Assembly (NCBI RefSeq): GCF_947495925.1
Contig: NZ_CANMAU010000007.1
Location: 1 to 64,000 of the forward strand
Source of the DNA: an uncultured Algibacter sp.
GTDB taxonomy: Bacteria; Bacteroidota; Bacteroidia; Flavobacteriales; Flavobacteriaceae
Direction of reading: 5' to 3'
DNA: 64,000 bases
Position 1 is the stretch's first letter; every line of letters starts with the position of its first letter. Under the pieces are notes generated by a model. That model had not been told where the DNA came from, did no database searches, and saw only the letters and a program-made list of their open reading frames with translations. The position numbers and the translations under genes were made by a program. Shown piece by piece: positions 39,284 to 49,505 of this stretch.

Positions 39284-40945
39284 TCATTCGGTGTCGCTCT
39301 TGAAGTTAGTCTTTATTACCTGCTGATTTTGCCCTGTCAAATGATCTACAATTTTGTTAAGTGGTGATTTGTCTTCAGGTTTTAACTCACTAGGAACTGT
39401 GGTTAAACTCCCATCTCTAGCTGCCACATAGCTTGGAGATAAAATTTCAACACCAGCTTGATTAAAAACAGTTAAAATATTTTTATGCATTTCAGAATAT
39501 ATTAAGGGCATTTTTCTGGGCTGTAACGTGTAAGCGTTTAGCTCATAAGACACATAAAAATCATCCAGACTTGTTTGTAAAACAAACGGCTTAGGATCTT
39601 TTTCTATAAGAGTGGTTTTTGCTGCGGCCTCTAGTAATAATTGGTTGGCAGTTTCCCAGGGTAAATCGTAACCTAAAGTTACTGTAGTATGCAGTATTAA
39701 AGCATTATTGTTTTCATTAGAATAATTAACAATGGTACCTACTAAAATTTTAGCGTTTGGTATGGTAACGTCTTCTCTTTTTGTAGTTCGTATTCTGGTA
39801 ACTAAAATGGTTTTTTCAATGACGTCGCCAACAATGCTATCAATTTTCACACGGTCGCCAATTTGAAACGGACGCATATAAGTAATAACAATTCCAGCAA
39901 TTATATTGGCAATGGCTGAGGTAGATCCAAATGAGATTAAGGCACCAATAAATATGGAAACGCCCTGAAAGGCAGAGGATCCGGATCCTGGTAAATACGG
40001 AAATATTAAAATAAGTGCTAGTGCGTAAATTAATATACCAAATATTTTACCCGTCGGTTTAGCCCAGTCTTTATGGAAATTTTTTATAATAAAGCGTTCG
40101 CGGTCAACATCATTAGCTATTTCATTGATGACTCTTACAATATAGCGCGCAAAAAAGGCGATGATTATTATAAAGAATAATGAGGGGATAAAGTCTACAA
40201 AACCATAAAAAATATATTTAACAGGTTTTGCGATATAACCATAAAATGTTTTTACAACATTTTCTGCCCAAGGAAAAAAGCTAAACATAAACGGAGCAAA
40301 TACAAATAATGATATAGCAATTATGGCAATTCGTAAAATGTTAGATACAAAAACAAAAATGTTAACCGTGTCTCTTGGTATGAAATATTTTAAAATATTC
40401 GTTTTGTTTCTGAGAAAATTGCGCTCCACTTTGGATAGGCGCACATCAATTTTTCTAAAGGCCCAATTGATTAGTTTTATATATAATATGAGTATGATTA
40501 ATGATAGTATAAAATATACTATACGAATAGCCCATTCTTTGGTGCTCAGTACTTCTATTTGATTTAAGTTTTTATTGAGACTATTAAGTCTGTACTCCGA
40601 TAGCTTTTCAATGGTGGTACTATCATTTGTGGCGTCTTTAAGTGTTGTTGCAATAGCAAACTTATCATTAATCATGATTTTTACAAATTCAGCCTCTTTA
40701 TCCAACCACGTACTATCAACTAAAGGATTGTATTTTGAGGTGAGTCTTTGTAATCTTAAAGAAGCTTCCGTAGCTCTTACATCAAGAGGAAAATTGTGTG
40801 CGCTAGACTTAAAATAAAAAAGCGTGTCTCCATTTAAAATCACAGGAGCCTCTTGAATTTCTTGAACTTGTAATGAGTCTTGTGCATTTGAAAAAAGAGT
40901 AAAAACAAGAAAAAATAAGATGGTATTGCAAAGTGATTTTATCAT
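39284..40945 (-). CDS. MscS-family mechanosensitive ion channel
   Basis: A 553-residue inner-membrane channel with a signal sequence (1-21) and a ~110-residue periplasmic N-terminal region. Several membrane helices follow (about 137-160, 195-230, 245-275, 300-320). The pore helix/MscS domain follows (SIFIGALISFGSTSAIANIIAGIVITYMRPFQIGDRVKI). The beta domain (TTKREDVTIPNAKILVGTIVNYS) and C-terminal cytoplasmic domain complete it. Family function: osmotic safety valve. The gene follows the M1 peptidase gene by about 120 bases. Confidence 0.92.
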   Translation of the reverse strand: MIKSLCNTILFFLVFTLFSNAQDSLQVQEIQEAPVILNGDTLFYFKSSAHNFPLDVRATEASLRLQRLTSKYNPLVDSTWLDKEAEFVKIMINDKFAIATTLKDATNDSTTIEKLSEYRLNSLNKNLNQIEVLSTKEWAIRIVYFILSLIILILYIKLINWAFRKIDVRLSKVERNFLRNKTNILKYFIPRDTVNIFVFVSNILRIAIIAISLFVFAPFMFSFFPWAENVVKTFYGYIAKPVKYIFYGFVDFIPSLFFIIIIAFFARYIVRVINEIANDVDRERFIIKNFHKDWAKPTGKIFGILIYALALILIFPYLPGSGSSAFQGVSIFIGALISFGSTSAIANIIAGIVITYMRPFQIGDRVKIDSIVGDVIEKTILVTRIRTTKREDVTIPNAKILVGTIVNYSNENNNALILHTTVTLGYDLPWETANQLLLEAAAKTTLIEKDPKPFVLQTSLDDFYVSYELNAYTLQPRKMPLIYSEMHKNILTVFNQAGVEILSPSYVAARDGSLTTVPSELKPEDKSPLNKIVDHLTGQNQQVIKTNFKSDTE

Positions 40946-41065
40946 ATATATTTTTTGGAAAGGTTTTCAATGCAGGACAGAATATGGAGTAGCTGAAATA
41001 AGCATTGGTTTAAATTTAATTCAATTTTTTTTTAAATTCAAATAAAAGTTTAAGTCTTAAAATAT

Positions 41066-43297
41066 TTACTGTCCTTTTTTATTTTTAAACACGTCAAAAT
41101 CAGATTCCTGTTCAGTATTAGGAAAGCTATTGTTATTCATATTAGTATCGGCAAATTCAAAATTAGGGTCTAGGTTTACCTTACTTACCTCCTTTGCTTT
41201 AATAAATGTCTTTTTAATTTTATATTCATTTTTTCTCCATATTTCTGCAGGTAGGGTGTCTGTTTCAGAGCTTCCATCGGTGAAACCCCATTCAATAGTT
41301 AAAGGCATAACTAGTCCTCCAATATTTTTGACGGTTATTTCGTATATGTTTTTACCAGATAATGCTTTGCGAATATTGGGTTCATCTAAACGTGACACAA
41401 ATTGACCATAAAAAGCATCAGGAGTATCAACCATATTAATAACTTCGGGACCGTTTGAAAAATCCTGTTCTTTGGCATTTGGATTTGTTTCTTCACTTCC
41501 TAATTTAACTTGCGATGTATTGGCTTGATCTTCAAGATTCGTTTGGTTTTCATAAACAGTAAACCATTTTACTTCGCTTAGTTCCATATCAACATGATCT
41601 GTAGTGAAAAACCAACCTTTAAAAAACCAATCTAAATCGGTTGCAGTTGCATCTTCAAGGGTTCTAAAAAAATCTGCAGGATTGGGATGTTTGTATTTCC
41701 ATCGATTGGCATATTCTTTAAACGCCTCATCAAACAACTCTTTTCCAATAATAGAGTTTCTTAGCATTTGCAAGCCAACTGTTGGTTTATAATAAAAATT
41801 ATATCCAAACTGACTGAACAATTCGTTATCAGAAGTCGTCATTATGGGTCTCAAAATATTTTTGTTACCACTCATAAAAGGTACAATCGTTTTTGGAGTA
41901 ACGCTTGGAGCATCTGGATAACGTTCAGCTATAGTTCTTTGATGTAAAAAAGTATTTAAGCCTTCATCCATCCACATCCATTTACGCTCATCTGAACTTA
42001 TAATCATGGGAAACCAATTGTGTCCAACTTCATGTACGATCGTACTTATCATTTGTTGTTTGGCTCTTTTTGATATTTTTCCATTTTTTGGACGTCCGCC
42101 ATTAAAGCTAATCATAGGAAACTCTATACCAACATTGGAAGTGTTTACAGAAATAGCTACAGGGTAGGGGTAGTCAAAGGTTGCTTCAGAATAGACTTCA
42201 AGTGCTTGTCTTATGGCTTTCGTAGATTCTTCACTCCAAACTGGCAGACCTTCTTTTGGATAAAAAGACATGGCCAAAACAGTAGTGGTGGCTAACTTTA
42301 CAGCTTGCGCATCCCATAAAAATTTTCGTGATGAAGCAAAAGAGAAATCACGTACATTTTCGGCTTTATACTTCCAGGTTTTTAGTTTTTTAGACTTTTG
42401 TTTTTCATTTTCAATAGCCTCTTCTTTAGTAATAATCATCATAGGTTTGTAAAAGGCTGTTTTAGCTTGATTAAACCTATCGAGTTGAATTTCACTCAAA
42501 ACGGCAGTACTGTTTTCTAATATTCCTGTTGCTGCTACGACATGATCTGCCGGAACCGTAATTTCTACATGATAATCTCCAAACTCTAAGGCAAACTCAC
42601 CTAACTTTTGAAATTGCTGGTTTTGCCAACCCTCAGTATCATTATATACAGCCATTCTAGGAAACCAATGCCCCATTAAATAAACTGTATTGTCATCCTC
42701 AGGGAAATATTCGTAACCTTCTCTTGATAATTTAAACAAACTTCTATCCGTGATAGGATAAGACCAGGCTATAGAGAGTTCTGTAGATTCTCCTGATTTT
42801 AAAGGTTTGTTTAATTTTACTTTCATCATGGTATTATTCACCAGAGTTTTAAGATCTAAGTTTTTTGCATCTTTTACATGTTTAATAGTATATCCAGCAG
42901 GGAAATCTAAAGTTCGGGTAAGGAACTGCATTTGCCTTGTATTCATAGAATCTTTCATCTTGTTACTAACAGCACCAAAATCTTCATTTCCCTTTTTATT
43001 TACATTTTGTTCAAGTTGAATCCAGAGGTAGCCTAAATCATCTGGAGAATTATTGTAATAAGTTATAATTTCTTCTCCCGAAAGGGTGTTGCTATTTTCG
43101 TCTATTGTTGCTTTTATTCTGTAATCGGCACGTTGTTGCCAATATGCTTTGGTTGGGGCACCACTGGCATTTCTATACATACTTGGAGGCGCGATCATAT
43201 TGTCAATCGGTTCAAATTTACCTTTCCAAGGTTGGGTTTGAGCATTTAAAAATGAATAAAAACATAGTGCTGTGGCTAAAAAAAGAATTCTGCGCAT
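41066..43297 (-). CDS. M1 family zinc metallopeptidase
   Basis: A 743-residue exported peptidase with signal peptide 1-19. The zinc site is HEVGH (422-426) with E445 in WMDEG, the gluzincin arrangement. The usual GAMEN exopeptidase motif is replaced by a segment around VGIEFPMISFNGG, as in the Bacteroidota M1 branch. The C-terminal region after about 560 is beta-rich with an acidic, Asn-rich tail. Family function: aminopeptidase activity on peptides in the periplasm or at the surface. Confidence 0.93.
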   Translation of the reverse strand: MRRILFLATALCFYSFLNAQTQPWKGKFEPIDNMIAPPSMYRNASGAPTKAYWQQRADYRIKATIDENSNTLSGEEIITYYNNSPDDLGYLWIQLEQNVNKKGNEDFGAVSNKMKDSMNTRQMQFLTRTLDFPAGYTIKHVKDAKNLDLKTLVNNTMMKVKLNKPLKSGESTELSIAWSYPITDRSLFKLSREGYEYFPEDDNTVYLMGHWFPRMAVYNDTEGWQNQQFQKLGEFALEFGDYHVEITVPADHVVAATGILENSTAVLSEIQLDRFNQAKTAFYKPMMIITKEEAIENEKQKSKKLKTWKYKAENVRDFSFASSRKFLWDAQAVKLATTTVLAMSFYPKEGLPVWSEESTKAIRQALEVYSEATFDYPYPVAISVNTSNVGIEFPMISFNGGRPKNGKISKRAKQQMISTIVHEVGHNWFPMIISSDERKWMWMDEGLNTFLHQRTIAERYPDAPSVTPKTIVPFMSGNKNILRPIMTTSDNELFSQFGYNFYYKPTVGLQMLRNSIIGKELFDEAFKEYANRWKYKHPNPADFFRTLEDATATDLDWFFKGWFFTTDHVDMELSEVKWFTVYENQTNLEDQANTSQVKLGSEETNPNAKEQDFSNGPEVINMVDTPDAFYGQFVSRLDEPNIRKALSGKNIYEITVKNIGGLVMPLTIEWGFTDGSSETDTLPAEIWRKNEYKIKKTFIKAKEVSKVNLDPNFEFADTNMNNNSFPNTEQESDFDVFKNKKGQ

Positions 43298-43422
43298 ATT
43301 TTAATTATTTTGTGTTAGTCATGCACAAGATACTAAATATTGTGAGGTTTTATTGATAAATTCTTATCTCTATTAAGTTAAGTTTATCATTTCGTAAAAT
43401 CTCATAAAACAGTTGGTTTTAG

Positions 43423-43453
43423 TTGCTTTAAGGCGATGTGTTCTGTACATTTG
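43423..43453 (+). promoter_or_regulatory. Bacteroidetes-type promoter of ppa
   Basis: TTG at 43423-43425, a 20-base spacer and TACATTTG at 43446-43453 match the -33/-7 consensus. The start codon is 58 bases downstream. Confidence 0.65.
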
Positions 43454-43510
43454 CCACCTTAAAATGAATGCATTAAATATCTGTTTATAGCAGGTAAAAA
43501 AACAATATAT

Positions 43511-44044
43511 ATGAGTAACAGTAAAAAGAAAGGGGTAACATTTGACGTATTAATCGAGATACCAAAGGGAAGTAGAAATAAATATGAGTATGATTTTACA
43601 TTGCATAAAATTAGATTTGATCGTATGTTGTTTTCATCAATGATGTATCCTGGAGATTACGGTTTTATTCCTGAGACTTTAGCTTTAGACCAAGATCCTT
43701 TAGACGTATTGGTTTTGGGTCATCAACCAACTTACCCCATGGTTGTAATGGAAGTTAGACCTATAGGTGTATTCTATATGACTGATGAGAAAGGGCCTGA
43801 TGAAAAGGTGATTTGTGTACCTGTTTCAGATCCGATTTGGAGCAAGAAAGAAGATATTGCTGATTTAAATCCGCATAGATTGAAAGAAATTGAGCATTTC
43901 TTTCAAGTATATAAAGATTTAGAAAGAAAGAAAGTTGATACTGGTGGATGGGGAAATGCTGAAGCTGCCGTTAAAATTTATCATGAATGTGTAAGACGTT
44001 ATGATGAAAGTGAGCATAAGAAAAAGCGAACGTTTACAATATAA
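43511..44044 (+). CDS. ppa: Inorganic pyrophosphatase (soluble, family I)
   Basis: A 177-residue enzyme hydrolysing pyrophosphate to two phosphates. Family I motifs are present: GSRNKYEYDF, DYGFIPETLALDQDPLDVLVLG (the metal-binding Asp cluster, about 48-70) and the EHFFQVYKDLE block. It lies next to a membrane pyrophosphatase gene in the same direction but separated by a terminator. Confidence 0.97.
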   Translation: MSNSKKKGVTFDVLIEIPKGSRNKYEYDFTLHKIRFDRMLFSSMMYPGDYGFIPETLALDQDPLDVLVLGHQPTYPMVVMEVRPIGVFYMTDEKGPDEKVICVPVSDPIWSKKEDIADLNPHRLKEIEHFFQVYKDLERKKVDTGGWGNAEAAVKIYHECVRRYDESEHKKKRTFTI

Positions 44045-44059
44045 GTAGAATATATTCTT

Positions 44060-44095
44060 AAAAGCCGTCTTGTGATTATCAAGACGGCTTTTTTT
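44060..44095 (+). terminator. Terminator of ppa
   Basis: A 13-bp stem AAAAGCCGTCTTG/CAAGACGGCTTTT with a 7-base loop and T run, about 15 bases after the ppa stop. The remaining ~300 bases to hppA hold no supported gene. Confidence 0.92.
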
Positions 44096-44349
44096 GTTTA
44101 AAAAAGAAAATAAAACATAAAAAGAAGGGTTTTAATATGGGTAAATTGTTGACCAACATCTTAAAGAAGAGATTTAACCTATTTCATTAAACTCATGATG
44201 TTGCTTTTATTTGTTTAAAAAACAATTTCTTCCACATAAACAAGTAAAAAACTAACATAAATCATAGTATTAAAAATATAATATTTTAACAGCTATTTGA
44301 ATGTGAAATCTTTAATGAATAGGGGTTTTTTTTATCACATTAATTTCCA

Positions 44350-44357
44350 TACTTTTG
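44350..44357 (+). promoter_or_regulatory. Putative -7 box of hppA
   Basis: TACTTTTG fits TAnnTTTG and lies 43 bases before the hppA start. The -33 region is only T-rich. Confidence 0.4.
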
Positions 44358-44399
44358 AATCCGAAAAAATTAATTGATTTAATAACTAACTGATTTAAT

Positions 44400-46787
44400 A
44401 TGGAATTAATAGTGAAATTTTTGCCACTTTTTGGTGTTTTAGCTTTAGCGTTTGTATTTATTAAAAGTGCATGGGTTGGTAAGCAAGATGTTGGTGATGA
44501 GAAAATGTCGCGCATAGCTAAGAACATTGCCGAAGGAGCGATGTCATTTTTAAAAGCTGAATACAAGGTATTAGCCATTTTTGTGGCTGCAGTAGCGGTC
44601 TTATTATATTTTAAAGGTGCTTCAGAAGCTGGATCAAGTGGTATGGTAGCCGTATCATTTATTATTGGCGCAATTTGTTCAGCTTTAGCTGGATTTATTG
44701 GTATGAAAGTGGCAACAAAAGCAAATGTAAGAACGACACAAGCAGCAAGAACATCACTAGGCAGAGCATTGGAAGTTGCGTTTGCTGGTGGTGCCGTTAT
44801 GGGATTAGGTGTTGTTGGTCTAGGAGTGCTAGGTCTTAGTGGTTTATTCATGATTTATCAAGGTGTATGGCCTGGGGCAGATAATTTAACATTAGTGCTA
44901 AATGTGCTCTCTGGGTTTTCATTAGGAGCATCTTCAATTGCATTGTTTGCTCGTGTTGGTGGTGGTATTTATACAAAAGCTGCCGATGTTGGTGCAGATT
45001 TAGTAGGTAAAGTAGAAGCTGGTATTCCTGAAGATCACCCATTGAACCCTGCAACTATTGCTGATAATGTTGGTGATAATGTTGGTGATGTTGCTGGTAT
45101 GGGAGCCGATTTATTTGAATCTTATGTAGGTTCAATTATAGGTACTATGGTTTTGGGTGCTTTTATTATAACGCCAGATTTTAATGGATTAGGGGCTGTT
45201 TATTTGCCATTGGTTTTAGCGGCAGTTGGTATTTTAATGTCAATATTAGGAACCTTTTTTGTTAAAGTAAAAGATGGTGGAAATCCACAAACCGCTTTAA
45301 ATATAGGAGAATTTGGTTCTGCAGGGTTAATGGTAGTAGCTTCTTATTTTATTATAGATGTTATGTTAGCTGGAACAACAGGGTTACCAAATGGATCTTT
45401 AGGTGTTTTTATAGCTGTAATTGCTGGTTTAGTAGCTGGTTTAGCAGTGGGTAAAATAACAGAGTATTATACGGCTACTGGTAAGAAACCTGTAAATTCT
45501 ATTGTAGCACAATCTGAAACGGGCTCTGCTACAAATATTATTGCCGGATTAGGTGTTGGTATGATGTCAACAGCTATTCCAATTATTTTAATAGCAGCTG
45601 CTATTATCGTATCTCATCATTATGCTGGTTTATATGGTATCGCCATTGCTGCGGTAGGTATGTTAGCAAATACAGGTATTCAATTGGCGGTTGATGCTTA
45701 TGGACCTATCTGTGATAATGCTGGTGGAATTGCTGAAATGGCAGAATTACCAAGTGAAGTTCGTGAACGTACAGATAAATTAGATGCTGTTGGTAATACA
45801 ACTGCAGCTGTTGGTAAAGGATTTGCTATTGCATCTGCAGCGTTAACAGCATTAGCCTTATTTGCGGCGTTTATGAAAACAGCTAATGTTACTGCTATTG
45901 ATGTATCTCAGCCAAAAATTATGGCAGGATTATTAATAGGAGGTATGTTGCCATTTGTTTTTTCTGCATTATCTATGAATGCTGTTGGTAGAGCAGCTAT
46001 GGCCATGATAGAAGAGGTGCGTCGTCAATTTAGAGATATACCTCAATTAAAAGCAGCTTTAGAAGTTATGAGAGCTGTAGATTCAGATATGACAAAAGCT
46101 ACTAAAGAGCAGCGTGCGATTTTTGATGCTGCTGATGGCGTAGCTGAATATGATAAATGTGTTGACATTTCAACAAAAGCATCTATTAAAGAAATGGTGT
46201 TACCAGGATTATTAGCAATTGCAGTTCCTGTAGCTGTTGGCTTTGTTGGTGGTGCTGAAATGTTAGGGGGGCTTTTAGCAGGTGTTACTACTTGTGGTGT
46301 TCTTATGGCAATCTTCCAGTCTAATGCTGGTGGTGCATGGGATAATGCTAAGAAAACTATTGAAGAGCAAGGTAGAAAAGGAACAGAAGCTCACAAAGCT
46401 GCTGTTGTTGGAGATACTGTTGGAGATCCGTTTAAAGATACTTCAGGGCCTTCATTAAATATACTTTTAAAGTTAATGTCTGTTGTGGCATTGGTGATTG
46501 CTCCAAGTATTGCTTTGACTTCTGAGGTCGTTACGGCTTATGTTTCTGAAGGAGATAAAATAGAACAAGTTGAAGTTACTAAAGAAGTGAAGGTTGAAAT
46601 GACAAATAATGAAGATGGAACTGTAAAAGCAGTTAAAACTACTATTACAACTGAAAACGGGAATACTTCAACAAACTATGAAACTTTTAACGGTACTGAG
46701 GCAGAGGTAAAAGCTAAGATTGAAGCTTCAGAAAAGGTTTCTAAATCTTTTAAAGTATCTTTTAAAAAGATAGCAGACGATTGCTAG
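44400..46787 (+). CDS. hppA: Membrane ion-translocating pyrophosphatase, K+-dependent type
   Basis: A 795-residue polytopic membrane enzyme (about 16 helices) that couples pyrophosphate hydrolysis to Na+ and/or H+ export. The catalytic Asp-rich loop [33 protein letters not shown] and the later [14 protein letters not shown] loop are intact. The sequence [10 protein letters not shown] at 465-474 has Ala469 and Gly472 instead of the Lys/Thr of K+-independent enzymes, so K+ dependence is predicted. The choice of Na+ or H+ cannot be settled by eye. After the last helix (about residue 707) there is an ~85-residue hydrophilic C-terminal tail rich in K, E and T that other mPPases lack or have shorter. 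Confidence 0.96.
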   Translation: MELIVKFLPLFGVLALAFVFIKSAWVGKQDVGDEKMSRIAKNIAEGAMSFLKAEYKVLAIFVAAVAVLLYFKGASEAGSSGMVAVSFIIGAICSALAGFIGMKVATKANVRTTQAARTSLGRALEVAFAGGAVMGLGVVGLGVLGLSGLFMIYQGVWPGADNLTLVLNVLSGFSLGASSIALFARVGGGIYTKAADVGADLVGKVEAGIPEDHPLNPATIADNVGDNVGDVAGMGADLFESYVGSIIGTMVLGAFIITPDFNGLGAVYLPLVLAAVGILMSILGTFFVKVKDGGNPQTALNIGEFGSAGLMVVASYFIIDVMLAGTTGLPNGSLGVFIAVIAGLVAGLAVGKITEYYTATGKKPVNSIVAQSETGSATNIIAGLGVGMMSTAIPIILIAAAIIVSHHYAGLYGIAIAAVGMLANTGIQLAVDAYGPICDNAGGIAEMAELPSEVRERTDKLDAVGNTTAAVGKGFAIASAALTALALFAAFMKTANVTAIDVSQPKIMAGLLIGGMLPFVFSALSMNAVGRAAMAMIEEVRRQFRDIPQLKAALEVMRAVDSDMTKATKEQRAIFDAADGVAEYDKCVDISTKASIKEMVLPGLLAIAVPVAVGFVGGAEMLGGLLAGVTTCGVLMAIFQSNAGGAWDNAKKTIEEQGRKGTEAHKAAVVGDTVGDPFKDTSGPSLNILLKLMSVVALVIAPSIALTSEVVTAYVSEGDKIEQVEVTKEVKVEMTNNEDGTVKAVKTTITTENGNTSTNYETFNGTEAEVKAKIEASEKVSKSFKVSFKKIADDC

Positions 46788-46812
46788 TTCGACAAGACTA
46801 AGTTTTATATAG

Positions 46813-46843
46813 AAAAAACCACACCAAAAGGTGTGGTTTTTTT
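46813..46843 (+). terminator. Terminator of hppA
   Basis: Perfect 13-bp stem AAAAAACCACACC/GGTGTGGTTTTTT with an AAAA loop, 26 bases after the hppA stop. Confidence 0.92.
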
Positions 46844-46871
46844 GTATTTTTAATTCAACTAAATTCAACTG

Positions 46872-47870
46872 ATGTTTAAAAAAGATCCACTTCAAATTAT
46901 TGCCTTTCAAACCTATGGAACAGTAAAACATGTTTATTTGAGAGGTCGTGCTTTAGAGGATGAAAATATTAACTTGGAAAAAAAAGGAGCATTTAATTTG
47001 CTTTTCAATACTTGGAAGCGATTTGCTACTGATGAAATTAGAAATACGAAACTTAAGGTGAAACTTGGTAAAGACAAAGTGTTTTATACTAGTACGAATA
47101 TGGATGGTTATTTTATTATTGATGAACCTGTTGACGATATTAGTGCGTATGTAGATAAAGAAGGTTGGGTTAAATTAGAATTTTCGTATGATGACAAATA
47201 TATTACCCGCGCTATACAAATGGATAATAGATTCCCTGCGGAAATGCTCGTACCCTCATCAAGTGCATCATTTGGAGTAATTAGTGATATTGACGATACT
47301 ATTTTGCATACTGGTTTGGTCTCTGTACTGAAATGGCGGGTTATCATTAATACCTTATTAACTTCTGTGGGAAAACGAATTCCGTTAGAAGGTGCACCAG
47401 AATTTTACCAATTATTACATAAGGGAAAAAAGGGAAATGAAGCTAACCCTATTTTTTATGTAAGCCACAGTCCTTGGAACTTATATCGTTATTTGGAATA
47501 TTTTTTAAATAAGAATAAGTTTCCAAAAGGGCCTGTTATTCTGCGAAGTTTTCCAAAGCTTTTTTACAAAAGAAACAAAGAAAGCAAACCAAGAAAGCAT
47601 AAAGAGATTCTTAATTTATTAAGCACGTATCCTCAGTTAAAGTTTATCCTTATCGGTGATATTGGCCAGCATGATCCGAAAATTTATTTTGAGATTGCAC
47701 AACAATATCCAGGAAGAATAGCTGCCATTTATTTACGCAGTGTTTTTCATAAAGAAAAGTTAAAAAGTGTAAAAGCAATGTATTCAAATTTTAAAAGCAT
47801 TCCAATGCTTTTAGTTGAAGATAACTCGCAAGCTTTAGAGCATGCAAAATCACATGGATTTATAAATTAG
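46872..47870 (+). CDS. App1-type (DUF2183) phosphatase
   Basis: A 332-residue protein with the HAD-like DxDxT motif DIDDT (139-143), SHSPWN (about 200) and LIGDIGQHDPKIY (about 261) of the App1/DUF2183 family. The yeast member is a phosphatidate phosphatase; bacterial substrates are untested. The N-terminal ~130 residues form a beta-rich domain. No signal peptide is seen, so cytoplasmic. Single gene after hppA. Confidence 0.92.
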   Translation: MFKKDPLQIIAFQTYGTVKHVYLRGRALEDENINLEKKGAFNLLFNTWKRFATDEIRNTKLKVKLGKDKVFYTSTNMDGYFIIDEPVDDISAYVDKEGWVKLEFSYDDKYITRAIQMDNRFPAEMLVPSSSASFGVISDIDDTILHTGLVSVLKWRVIINTLLTSVGKRIPLEGAPEFYQLLHKGKKGNEANPIFYVSHSPWNLYRYLEYFLNKNKFPKGPVILRSFPKLFYKRNKESKPRKHKEILNLLSTYPQLKFILIGDIGQHDPKIYFEIAQQYPGRIAAIYLRSVFHKEKLKSVKAMYSNFKSIPMLLVEDNSQALEHAKSHGFIN

Positions 47871-47940
47871 TTTTAAAGGCCTACATAATATAATCAGTAA
47901 GCTTATGCAGTTTATTAAAATATTTAAGGATGGAAACGAC

Positions 47941-48555
47941 CTAAAATAGCCCGTTAATTTCGGCATCAATTTTATTAATAACATGGCCTAAGTCCTCAGG
48001 GCTATCAACAAAATTTAACTTATCAACGTCAATAATAAGTAGCTTTCCTTTGTCATAACCATGAATCCATGCCTCGTAACGTTCATTCAACCTACTCAAG
48101 TAATCAATGCTAATTGAGTTTTCGTAATCACGTCCGCGATTGTGTATTTGAGAAACCAAATTTGGAATAGAACTTCTTAAATAAATTAAAACATCGGGTC
48201 CTTGCACTAGAGATTCCATTAAATTAAACAGTGATTTATAGTTTTCAAAATCACGATTTGTCATTAGCCCCATGGCATGTAAGTTAGGAGCAAATATATT
48301 CGCATCTTCATAGATTGTTCTATCTTGAATAATATCTTTTCCGCTTTGACGAATCTGTAAAACTTGACGAAACCTACTATTTAAAAAGTATACTTGTAGA
48401 TTAAAACTCCAACGTGCCATTTGGTTATAGAAGTCATCTAGATAAGGGTTATCTACAACATCTTCTAACTGTGCTTCCCATTTATAATGTTTTGCTAGTA
48501 ATTTGGTAAGAGTGGTTTTTCCAGCGCCAATATTTCCGGCAACAGCAATATGCAT
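47941..48555 (-). CDS. Deoxynucleoside kinase
   Basis: A 204-residue kinase of the dNK/dGK-dAK family phosphorylating deoxynucleosides in salvage. P-loop GNIGAGKTT (7-15), the ERS-like motif DRTIYEDANIF and the LID region RGRDYE are visible. Substrate preference (dA/dG or broad) cannot be read from sequence. It starts 3 bases after the stop of the upstream exported-protein gene, forming a two-gene unit. Confidence 0.93.
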   Translation of the reverse strand: MHIAVAGNIGAGKTTLTKLLAKHYKWEAQLEDVVDNPYLDDFYNQMARWSFNLQVYFLNSRFRQVLQIRQSGKDIIQDRTIYEDANIFAPNLHAMGLMTNRDFENYKSLFNLMESLVQGPDVLIYLRSSIPNLVSQIHNRGRDYENSISIDYLSRLNERYEAWIHGYDKGKLLIIDVDKLNFVDSPEDLGHVINKIDAEINGLF

Positions 48556-48558
48556 AGT

Positions 48559-49338
48559 CTATTTTATTTTTAATTGGAATTGTTGTAAGGTTTCATCGTT
48601 GTAAATATACAAGGTTTCATTGGTTACAAAAAACCCATTTATCAATAAATTTGGTGTTTCTATTTTATTGATGATATCGCTATTTCTTTGCAAATAGAAT
48701 AAAGAATTGTCTTTTTTTAAAATGAGGTTTTCATTATTTTGACCGATACAAGTGTATCCTGAATTCCCAATTTTTCTAATTAAACGTCCAAAATAATTAT
48801 AGGTATATATGTACTTTTCGGTAAGTAGCCAGCAATAATTAAAATCACTCTTTAAATCTAAAACTTTGCTTTGAATAGGAACCGTTTGCGCTCTCGAACT
48901 TCTTGTTTTATAATCAAAAAGCTCAAGCCTTTGAAGGTCTTGATTAAAAATCCAGATTGTATTATCATGCCCAGTCGATATAAATGATACATTTAAATAT
49001 GGCGTAGTAGTATTGAAATCTATTTTGTAAATTTCAGCTAGCCTGTTATCAAGAATAACAGCAGTATTAAAATCCTTATAAAATAAATTTATTTTTAAAG
49101 GATTGAATGTGTCTACCGAACTTAATTCTCCTAGTTGCAAATTATTGTAAGTTAAATTACCAGAAACATTATTAGTGTAGAAAACATTATCTTTTTTAAA
49201 GTATGGAGCTCTAAAATTATCGAATGCAATAATGGTTTCACCTTTTAATTTTACGGTTTTAACAAATATGGCTTGTACTGCTTCTTGAGCCTGTAACAGT
49301 GCGCCTGATAAAAAGACAATATAGAGTAGGTATTTCAT
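48559..49338 (-). CDS. Uncharacterised exported protein, beta-propeller-like
   Basis: A 259-residue protein with a signal peptide (1-17, ending LLQAQ). The body is a series of short beta-rich blocks with aromatic residues (TIWIFNQDLQRLELFDYKT, YIYTYNYFGRLIRKIG, NSDIINKIE). This pattern fits a beta-propeller. It is not recognised as a named family. It lies directly upstream of the deoxynucleoside kinase gene. Confidence 0.75.
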   Translation of the reverse strand: MKYLLYIVFLSGALLQAQEAVQAIFVKTVKLKGETIIAFDNFRAPYFKKDNVFYTNNVSGNLTYNNLQLGELSSVDTFNPLKINLFYKDFNTAVILDNRLAEIYKIDFNTTTPYLNVSFISTGHDNTIWIFNQDLQRLELFDYKTRSSRAQTVPIQSKVLDLKSDFNYCWLLTEKYIYTYNYFGRLIRKIGNSGYTCIGQNNENLILKKDNSLFYLQRNSDIINKIETPNLLINGFFVTNETLYIYNDETLQQFQLKIK

Positions 49339-49453
49339 TATAGTTGGAAAAGTACAAAATTCAATTTATAATTTTTGTGTTTTAAAACTTCAAAAGGTTT
49401 AATCTTAATTGAAGAACCTATAGGTTATATTAACGATATAATTTTTTATTAAA

Positions 49454-49487
49454 TTTTGTTTAATTATTTGTTATATTTGTTAAACAA
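49454..49487 (+). promoter_or_regulatory. Promoter region of the first GLPGLI gene
   Basis: TATATTTG at 49472-49479 fits the -7 consensus. TTTTGTTTAAT at 49454-49464 is only 13 bases upstream, short for a -33 box. TTGTTAAACAA at 49477-49487 is a perfect palindrome overlapping the -7 box, a possible operator. Confidence 0.45.
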
Positions 49488-49505
49488 TTTAATAAAACTA
49501 AGCAA

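Noticed and set aside
44312-44851. 179-residue minus-strand ORF rich in Ala, Pro and Thr
   Set aside because: Antisense to hppA; the composition is the complement of its helices.
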